Source of the DNA: Spartobacteria bacterium
Lineage (GTDB): Bacteria; Verrucomicrobiota; Verrucomicrobiia; Chthoniobacterales; UBA10450
Direction: 5' to 3'
NCBI GenBank assembly: GCA_021324035.1
Contig: JAJPJU010000319.1
Location: 1-5,483, forward strand
Length of the DNA stretch: 5,483 bases
This document shows, one piece after another, positions 1-4,260 of the stretch. The position numbers were made by a program, and so were the translations under genes. The notes under the pieces are model-generated. The model made no database searches. It saw only the letters and a program-made list of their open reading frames with translations, and was not told where the DNA came from. Position 1 is the first letter of the stretch. Every line of letters begins with the position of its first letter.

Positions 1-67
1 CGCAGGTTTCGATTTGCTTGATCGTTGCCGGATCGTGCTCGCCGAAAATTTTCGTCTGCCCTTTCAC
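1..67 (-). CDS. RtcB-family RNA ligase, N-terminal fragment (partial)
   Basis: On the minus strand a GTG at 67 opens a frame reading MKGQTKIFGEHDPATIKQIE, then TC, and leaves the window still open after 22 codons. The KIFGEHDPATIKQIE stretch resembles the start of the RtcB-like proteins in which this opening precedes the conserved metal-binding core (about ADGHKGY, then GVGFDIACGN). That core would lie outside the window, so no catalytic residue can be checked. RtcB enzymes join RNA 2',3'-cyclic-phosphate or 3'-phosphate ends to 5'-OH ends using GTP and Mn2+. The start is uncertain: the same frame stays open upstream, with another GTG at 103 inside a hairpin, and neither has a clear ribosome binding site. 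The call rests on remembered family resemblance over a short stretch. Confidence 0.5.
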   Translation of the reverse strand, partial: MKGQTKIFGEHDPATIKQIETC

Positions 68-99
68 CCAGGCAGAATCTATCCGCGATTCTGGGTAGC

Positions 100-198
100 G
101 CACTCGTCTCGAGTGCTGGCGATCGTGTCTCACAATCGCTGACTTTACGGAAACTTGTTTTGGCGTGACGCCAACATCTACACGCGAGACGCGCGTGT
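100..198. repeat. Cluster of four imperfect palindromes (REP/BIME-like)
   Basis: Four hairpins sit almost end to end. Positions 100-116 form a perfect 7-bp stem, GCACTCG / CGAGTGC, with loop TCT. Positions 119-139 form GCGATCGTG / CACAATCGC, 8 of 9 pairs, again with loop TCT. Positions 160-174 form TTGGCGT / ACGCCAA around one base. Positions 180-198 form ACACGCG / CGCGTGT with a 5-nt loop, or CGCG-AGA-CGCG, which is a TCT loop on the other strand. The cluster lies between two minus-strand genes, and its last base is the first base (on the plus strand) of the upstream gene's stop codon. There is no T-run on either side, so a classical intrinsic terminator is unlikely. Transcript 3'-end protection or a mosaic of REP units is more plausible. 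Confidence 0.7.
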
Positions 199-719
199 TA
201 CCCGGACAGCCGTCTTTTCGCGACGGTTCTCCATTTGGTCACATTGCGTCCAGTTCGCACCGGCAGGGTTAGCCGGACCGCCGCAATGGAATCGAAGCGG
301 ACGCTGCGGAACGGAAGCTTGATGACTTTCGCGAGCCCTTTCTTCACCCGGCTCGGGATTTTTTGATAAACCAAACTCACATGCGGGTCCTTCGGCCCTT
401 TGGTGGATATGCCAGCCGCGCGCCCCAGATCCATCGCCAGCCTTTTGAGAGCTGGGCTCGACTTGAACCGGACGAAAAGCGTTTTCGTGAATTTCGCTGA
501 AAACGCCACGCCGCGAATATTCAGCCGGATCGGTCGCGACCGAAACTGCTGCAAAATCTTTTTTGGTGATTTGTGCTTTTCCGTGGTGACGAACAAAGTC
601 AGATGCGGCTCAAAATTGGACGCGCGAAACTCTTTGCGCAGGATCCGGATGATCTCGCAAAACAAATCCCGCTCCGGTTTTGCCGGGAGGAGCTGGTAAA
701 CAATGGCGGTCTTCTTCAT
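198..719 (-). CDS. 2H phosphoesterase (2'-5' RNA ligase / cyclic phosphodiesterase-like)
   Basis: This 173-residue protein carries the two His-x-Thr/Ser motifs that define the 2H superfamily: HLTL at residues 39-42 (His39, Thr41) and HVSL at 113-116 (His113, Ser115). The spacing of about 74 residues fits the two-lobed fold, in which each lobe gives one His and one Thr/Ser to the active site. The second motif (DPHVSLVY) resembles the cyclic phosphodiesterase (CPDase) branch. Known relatives open 2',3'-cyclic phosphates or ADP-ribose 1'',2''-cyclic phosphate, or join RNA 2'-5' in reverse; the substrate here cannot be told. The protein is basic and has no signal peptide, so it should be cytoplasmic. 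The ATG at 719 has no good Shine-Dalgarno sequence. The gene is transcribed away from sufS and lies upstream of the putative rtcB fragment, with the hairpin cluster between them. Confidence 0.8.
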   Translation of the reverse strand: MKKTAIVYQLLPAKPERDLFCEIIRILRKEFRASNFEPHLTLFVTTEKHKSPKKILQQFRSRPIRLNIRGVAFSAKFTKTLFVRFKSSPALKRLAMDLGRAAGISTKGPKDPHVSLVYQKIPSRVKKGLAKVIKLPFRSVRFDSIAAVRLTLPVRTGRNVTKWRTVAKRRLSG

Positions 720-819
720 TTGGATAGGTGTGCGACCGTCGAGCCCAATGGTAAATCATTCCTTCTCCGGATGTCGATCCTGTGTCTTATGAATCAATTG
801 GCGCGAAGCCGCGCTTGGC

Positions 820-825
820 GGAGAG
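820..825 (+). promoter_or_regulatory. Ribosome binding site of sufS
   Basis: GGAGAG lies 6 nt before the ATG at 832 and supports that start over other in-frame choices. The surrounding divergent gap (720-831) must hold the promoters of sufS and of the 2H phosphoesterase gene. No convincing -35/-10 pair or Fe-S regulator (IscR/SufR) operator could be picked out by eye. Confidence 0.65.
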
Positions 826-831
826 TATTGC

Positions 832-2070
832 ATGCACAAAGCGGTTAAGAGCCAGGTGGATTGGACGGCGTTGCGAGAGGATTTTCCGATCCTGCGCGAG
901 CGCGTCAACGGCCATCCCCTCATTTACTTCGATAGTGCTGCCAGTTCGCAAAAGCCGGCGAGCGTGCTCGACGTCGTGCGGAACTATTATGAGCACGAAA
1001 ACGCGAATGTGCATCGCGGCCTCCATGCCCTGAGCGCACGCGCGACCGAGCATTACGAAAAATCGCGGCAACGGGTCGCCGATTTTATCGGCGCGAAAAG
1101 CGCGGATGAAATCATTTTCACACGCGGCACGACCGAAAGCATCAACCTGGTTGCTCAGACATGGGGCCCGAAATTCCTGCGTGCCGGCGATGTAATTTTA
1201 CTCACCGAGATGGAGCATCACAGCAATCTGGTTCCGTGGCAGCTCCTGTCCGAACGTATTGGCGCCCAATTGCGGTTCGTTCCCGTGCGCGATGATGGGA
1301 CCCTTGCGCTGGAAAAATTTTCTTCGTTGCTTACGCCGGAGGTGAAATTGTTCGCGTTCACTCACGTTTCGAATTCACTCGGGACCATCAACCCCGTTGC
1401 TGAACTTTGTGCGAAAGCGAAAAATATCGGCGCTGCAACCTTAGTCGATGCCGCCCAGAGCATCGGGCATATGCCGGTCAATGTTCAGGAGATCGGTTGC
1501 GACTTTCTTGCTTTTTCAGGTCACAAGATGTGCGCGCCAACCGGGATCGGCGCGTTGTACGGGCGCTTCGATGTTTTGGATGCAATGCCGCCTTATCAGG
1601 GCGGCGGCGAAATGATCGTCAGCGTGACCCTGGAAAAAAGCACATTCAAAAAACCGCCACAACGTTTCGAAGCCGGAACACCCAGCATCGCCGGCGCAAT
1701 CGGCCTGGGCGCCGCGGTTGATTATCTCGAAGGCATTGGTCGCGGCGAAATCTTCAAACACGACGTCGATCTTACTCAGTACGCTTTGGAGCGAATGAAA
1801 GAGGTCCCGGGTCTGCGGGTCCTTGGAACCGCAAAAGAGCATGCCGGTGCGATCAGTTTTGTGATGGACGCCGCTCATCCGCACGACCTCACAACGTTCG
1901 CCGATCGCTACGGCCTGGCGATGCGCGGCGGTCATCATTGCAATCAGCCGCTCATGCGCCGTTTTGGCGTAACAGGATCAACCCGGGCCAGCTTCTATCT
2001 TTATAATACCCGCGAAGAGATCGACCGGATGGTCGAGATCCTTCAGAAGGCCGCGAATTTCTTCAAATGA
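832..2070 (+). CDS. sufS: Cysteine desulfurase SufS
   Basis: SufS is a PLP-dependent group II cysteine desulfurase that turns L-cysteine into L-alanine and leaves a persulfide on its active-site cysteine for Fe-S cluster building in the cytoplasm. The 412 residues are close to the usual length of about 405. Visible hallmarks in order are YFDSAASSQKP (32-42), RGTTESIN (98-105), EMEHHSN (126-132) with the PLP-stacking His, and DAAQS (206-210) with the Asp that contacts the PLP ring nitrogen. SGHKMCAPTGIGALYGR (229-245) carries the Schiff-base Lys232. RGGHHCNQP (365-373) carries catalytic Cys370, and RASFYLYNT (385-393) has the substrate-carboxylate Arg. HPHD at 349-352 lies where SufU-dependent SufS proteins keep conserved His residues, which fits the next gene. 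Its stop overlaps the sufU start by ATGA, so translation is probably coupled. No sufBCD is in the window; they must be elsewhere if present. Confidence 0.96.
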   Translation: MHKAVKSQVDWTALREDFPILRERVNGHPLIYFDSAASSQKPASVLDVVRNYYEHENANVHRGLHALSARATEHYEKSRQRVADFIGAKSADEIIFTRGTTESINLVAQTWGPKFLRAGDVILLTEMEHHSNLVPWQLLSERIGAQLRFVPVRDDGTLALEKFSSLLTPEVKLFAFTHVSNSLGTINPVAELCAKAKNIGAATLVDAAQSIGHMPVNVQEIGCDFLAFSGHKMCAPTGIGALYGRFDVLDAMPPYQGGGEMIVSVTLEKSTFKKPPQRFEAGTPSIAGAIGLGAAVDYLEGIGRGEIFKHDVDLTQYALERMKEVPGLRVLGTAKEHAGAISFVMDAAHPHDLTTFADRYGLAMRGGHHCNQPLMRRFGVTGSTRASFYLYNTREEIDRMVEILQKAANFFK

Positions 2071-2549
2071 ACACCGAACTCGGAGAGCTCGAAGAACTTT
2101 ATCAGGAAGTGATCCTGGATCATTCCCGCCGGCCGCGAAACTTCGGCGAACTGCCGGACGCGTCGGTCAAAGTCCACGGCGATAATCCTTCATGCGGTGA
2201 CGAGATTCATCTCGCGATCAAGTTTGATGGCAATGGCGGATTGGAACAGATCAAGTTCACCGGTCACGGGTGCGCCATCAGCCAGGCCTCGGCATCGTTG
2301 ATGACGATGAAGTTGAAAGGAAAGAAACGCGCTGAAGTCGAGGAGATGCTGCATGCATTTCACGATTTGGTCACAACGGAAAACAATCATGCGCCGAAAA
2401 ATCTGGGCGATCTCCAGGTCATGCGCGGCGTCCGAAAATTTCCACAGCGGGTAAAATGCGCGATGCTTCCCTGGCGCGCGGTGGAACAAGCGCTTCGGCA
2501 GAGCGAAGGCGAATCCACCGTTTCGACGGAGGAACCTGAATTCGGTTAG
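2067..2549 (+). CDS. sufU: SufU-type Fe-S assembly sulfur acceptor
   Basis: This 160-residue IscU-like protein is of the SufU branch. It accepts persulfide sulfur from SufS, with zinc as the bound metal in characterised members such as that of Bacillus subtilis, and passes it on to the SufBCD scaffold. The metal ligands are all present: Cys43 and Asp45 in NPSCGD (40-45), Cys69 in GHGCAIS (66-72), and Cys131 in RVKCAMLPW (128-136). The extra segment between the second and third cysteines (about 110-128, ending FPQRVKC) separates SufU from true IscU. IscU's HscA-binding LPPVK motif is absent, as expected for SufU. The last 15 or so residues are acidic and Ser/Thr-rich and look disordered. It starts within the sufS stop codon, with no strong ribosome binding site of its own (AGAAGG at 2045-2050 is distant), so translational coupling is likely. 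Confidence 0.93.
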   Translation: MNTELGELEELYQEVILDHSRRPRNFGELPDASVKVHGDNPSCGDEIHLAIKFDGNGGLEQIKFTGHGCAISQASASLMTMKLKGKKRAEVEEMLHAFHDLVTTENNHAPKNLGDLQVMRGVRKFPQRVKCAMLPWRAVEQALRQSEGESTVSTEEPEFG

Positions 2550-2551
2550 CA

Positions 2552-2914
2552 ATGCCAACCAACGTCCTCGGAACTGAATTGAAGTGCTGTTGTCGCGATC
2601 CGGTGACAGGCTTTTATCGCGACGGCTATTGCCGCACCGGTCCGGAAGATGTCGGGCTGCACACTGTTTGCGTCAAAGTTACGCGCGAGTTTCTCGATTT
2701 TTCCGTTCTTGATGGCAACGACTTGGTAACGCCGGTTCCGGAGTGGGGTTTCCCGGGACTTAAGCCCGGCGACAAATGGTGCGTATGCGTGACCCGCTGG
2801 AAATCCGCGCTCGAAGCCAACCGCGCCGCTCCGGTTGATCTCGAAGCCACCCACGCTTCCGCTCTGGAATTCGTCACCCTCGAAGATCTCAAGGCCTACG
2901 CGATCAAGACCTAG
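2552..2914 (+). CDS. DUF2237 family protein
   Basis: This 120-residue protein matches the well-conserved DUF2237 family from end to end: NVLGTELKCCCRDPVTGFYR at residues 4-23, then DGYCRTGPEDVGLHTVCV at 24-41, FLDFS at 47-51, DLVTPVPEWGFPGLKPGDKW at 57-76 with CVCVTRW after it, and DLEATHASALEFVTLEDL at 96-113. No function is established for the family. It is striking for its cysteines, at 12, 13, 14, 27, 40, 77 and 79, most of them inside the conserved blocks. There is no signal peptide or membrane segment, so it is a cytoplasmic protein. It starts 2 nt after the sufU stop, so it is almost certainly the third gene of the suf transcript. A GGAGG at 2528-2532 lies rather far upstream (19 nt). 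A metal-binding or sulfur-related role is only suggested by cysteines and context. The stop is followed after one base by a REP-like hairpin. Confidence 0.88.
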   Translation: MPTNVLGTELKCCCRDPVTGFYRDGYCRTGPEDVGLHTVCVKVTREFLDFSVLDGNDLVTPVPEWGFPGLKPGDKWCVCVTRWKSALEANRAAPVDLEATHASALEFVTLEDLKAYAIKT

Positions 2915-2915
2915 A

Positions 2916-2942
2916 CTTGTAGCGGCGGTCTCTGACCGTCGA
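2916..2942 (+). repeat. Left REP-like palindrome next to the RAYT
   Basis: The unit begins CTTGTAGCGGCGG, continues with TCTCTG and ends ACCGTCGA. Inside it, CGGCGGTC (2923-2930) pairs with GACCGTCG (2934-2941) around a TCT loop, 8 pairs with one G-U/G-T wobble. It starts one base after the DUF2237 stop and ends one base before the repaired RAYT stop. It may therefore serve as the shared 3' end structure of two convergent genes. An inverted copy lies at 3438-3458. Confidence 0.8.
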
Positions 2943-2943
2943 T

Positions 2944-3395
2944 TTAGAAATAATTAATCTCACCAGCGTAGGGCCAGGCTGCCACCAGGTGTACGAGGCC
3001 GGCGCGAACGGGATTTTCGCAAACATATTCCCATTTCTCGGAATATGATCGCTCGCTTCGCAGAACGTGGTCAGAAAAGCCCTTCTGCCAATATGGGGAC
3101 TTAGCTCAAGCCTCCGAAATTGTGCCGATAAGGTGCCTTTGAGGGATTTTACCCATTGTGAAAGCGATAATCGCTCTTCGTCTAACGTGACGAACAAATG
3201 AAAATGATCGGACATTAAGACATAGCGTCCAATCCACGCGCAGCGGTCGATACCAGTGGCCGCGAATTTCTTGAACTCGTTGTGAGTCGCGTCATTGCTA
3301 AGTAGCGGACGCCGATTTGCGGTGCAGGCGGTCACAAAGTAAATCGGCCAACGCTCATAAACAAAATCGAGCCGGGTCAGGCGTTCGGGGGGCAT
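2944..3395 (-). pseudogene. RAYT (Y1/IS200-like HUH transposase), frameshifted
   Basis: RAYT proteins are single-strand DNA nucleases of the Y1 HUH family that act on REP hairpins. The likely start is the ATG at 3395 (MPPERLTRLDFVYERWPIYF, then VTACTANRRPLL). The HUH motif is clear in SDHFHLFV, with the two His at residues 64 and 66 from this start. The frame reads on through SQWVKSLKGTLSAQFRR to LELSPH and then goes wrong. From about 3090 downward the family's C-terminal part is found in another frame: WQKGFSDHVLRSERSYSEKW, then EYVCENPVRAGLV and WPYAGEINYF, with TAA at 2944-2946. Restoring one base gives a clean 150-residue protein. The break cuts off the part holding the conserved Tyr of KWEYV, expected to be the nucleophile. 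The unshifted frame instead runs to 2904 through the REP and into the DUF2237 gene. It is a recent one-base deletion, a sequencing error or, less likely, programmed -1 frameshifting. Confidence 0.85.
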
Positions 3396-3437
3396 TCCAT
3401 TTCTTCTTAGCCTGGCGAGCTTGCACGACAACTTTTT

Positions 3438-3458
3438 TCGACGGTCCGCCGCTACAAG
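3438..3458 (-). repeat. Right REP-like unit, 6-nt shorter, inverted
   Basis: Read on the minus strand, this unit is CTTGTAGCGGCGG followed directly by ACCGTCGA. It is identical to the left unit at every one of its 21 positions but lacks the central TCTCTG. The loss removes the loop and part of the stem, leaving only a short CGG-A-CCG palindrome. It sits 43 nt upstream of the RAYT start codon. Confidence 0.8.
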
Positions 3459-3482
3459 AAATTTGGCCTGAAAGCAGCTTCT

Positions 3483-3505
3483 AGGCAGGCGTGCCGCGCC
3501 TGCCT
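3483..3505. repeat. Second palindrome, overlapping the NlpC/P60 start
   Basis: AGGCAGGCG (3483-3491) pairs perfectly with CGCCTGCCT (3497-3505) around loop TGCCG, a strong 9-bp GC-rich stem. Only TTT follows, so it is a poor terminator. It differs in sequence from the RAYT-flanking units. It lies 24 nt beyond the right REP and contains the GTG used as start of the next gene. Confidence 0.7.
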
Positions 3506-4204
3506 TTGTCGATCGCAATTCTGTTTGTCGTGTGCCTTGCGTTTTTCGCGTCAAACGCTCGCGCCCAAGCCTGGCCGCCGCGCGAACCAATTTACGATTC
3601 GCGGACAGCCGATGGCGGTCCCCTGCAACCGTTCACTTTCAATCGTCCGCCCCAGCGCGCTCAGGCAATGCGGGTGGCTTATTATGTTCCTCATGCCCGG
3701 CGGACCGACCCGGTTCAAAGCACCGATGAAGAGCCGGAATCAAGAACGCCGGGATTCGATCTCACCGATTCGCATCCGATGATTCATGGAAATCGCGCCG
3801 TATTGCGAAATGGAATCGCTTACGCACCGTCAAACGCACCCGACAGTGTGAAACATGCGATCTGGGCGGTGAACACAATTTGTCGCCGGCCCTACGTCTG
3901 GGGCGGGGGACATGGATCGTTTCGCGACTACGGATACGACTGTTCCGGTACAGTTTCCTTTGCCCTTCATTACGCTGGAATGCTGAACCAGCCGCTGCCC
4001 TCGGGTGATTTTCTCCGTTACGGCCAGCGCGGCCATGGACGGTGGGTCACAATTTACTCACGGCACGGTCACGTTTGGGCAATGATTGCTGGCCTGCGCC
4101 TCGACACTACGGATTTGCGCTACGGCGGAGACGTTGGTCCGCGTTGGCACCTCGATGGGCGCGACACGTGGGGATTCGAAGCGCGTCATCCCGTCGGGTT
4201 GTAA
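3491..4204 (+). CDS. Secreted NlpC/P60-type (C40) cell-wall hydrolase
   Basis: This 237-residue protein has an N-terminal signal peptide (MPRLPLS, hydrophobic IAILFVVCLAFFA at 8-20, likely cut after the Ala of ARA or AQA near 25-27). About 90 Pro/Arg-rich residues of low complexity follow, then an NlpC/P60-like domain from about 118 on. RRPYVWGGGHGSFRDYGYDC leads into the catalytic Cys151 (YDCSGTVSFALHYAGML), and HGHVWAMIAG supplies the probable catalytic His194. Such cysteine peptidases cleave peptide stems of peptidoglycan in the periplasm. The third polar residue could not be assigned. The GTG at 3491 is the first possible start, because TAG lies three codons upstream in frame. It falls inside a hairpin and has only AGGCAGG as a weak ribosome site. 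The TTG at 3506 is an alternative but would remove the signal peptide's positive charge. Confidence 0.82.
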   Translation: MPRLPLSIAILFVVCLAFFASNARAQAWPPREPIYDSRTADGGPLQPFTFNRPPQRAQAMRVAYYVPHARRTDPVQSTDEEPESRTPGFDLTDSHPMIHGNRAVLRNGIAYAPSNAPDSVKHAIWAVNTICRRPYVWGGGHGSFRDYGYDCSGTVSFALHYAGMLNQPLPSGDFLRYGQRGHGRWVTIYSRHGHVWAMIAGLRLDTTDLRYGGDVGPRWHLDGRDTWGFEARHPVGL

Positions 4205-4227
4205 AGCAACACATTCGCGGCCACCGT

Positions 4228-4260
4228 AACGGCGATTTGAAACTGCCGTTCAGCTTTTTT
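4228..4260 (+). terminator. Weak terminator-like hairpin after the NlpC/P60 gene
   Basis: AACGGC (4228-4233) pairs with GCCGTT (4245-4250) around an 11-nt loop, and a run of six T (4255-4260) follows after four bases. The stem is short, the loop large, and the T-run also encodes Phe-Phe in the probable N-terminus of the next gene. It may therefore be coding sequence that merely looks like a terminator. Confidence 0.2.

Larger units (their letters stand above)
2916..3458 (-). mobile_element. REP-RAYT-REP element
   Basis: A transposase of the REP-associated tyrosine transposase type is bounded by two inverted copies of one short palindrome, the arrangement expected of a RAYT with its REP partners. 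The left copy sits just past the transposase stop and the right copy 43 nt before its start. Outside the REP units no target-site duplication is evident, which fits the family. RAYTs are thought to move or spread the REP sequences rather than transpose as ordinary insertion sequences. The element separates the suf operon from the cell-envelope genes on the right. Confidence 0.7.

Noticed and set aside
720..831. Possible divergent promoters or an Fe-S regulator operator before sufS
   Set aside because: No -35/-10 pair with good spacing and no recognisable palindromic operator could be picked by eye; only the ribosome binding site is supported.
400..848. Plus-strand open frames opposite and beyond the 2H phosphoesterase gene
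   Set aside because: Their translations are Arg/Ser-rich with no recognisable motif and lie antisense to a gene with clear HxT/HxS motifs, or run into the sufS start region.
2904..3089. C-terminal part of the unshifted RAYT frame as real protein
   Set aside because: It has no family likeness, while the -1 frame over the same bases gives the conserved RAYT C-terminus.
3396..3590. N-terminal extension of the RAYT frame to an upstream ATG at 3590
   Set aside because: The extra 65 residues are Arg-rich, run through the REP unit and hairpin, and overlap the hydrolase gene. Family similarity begins near the ATG at 3395.
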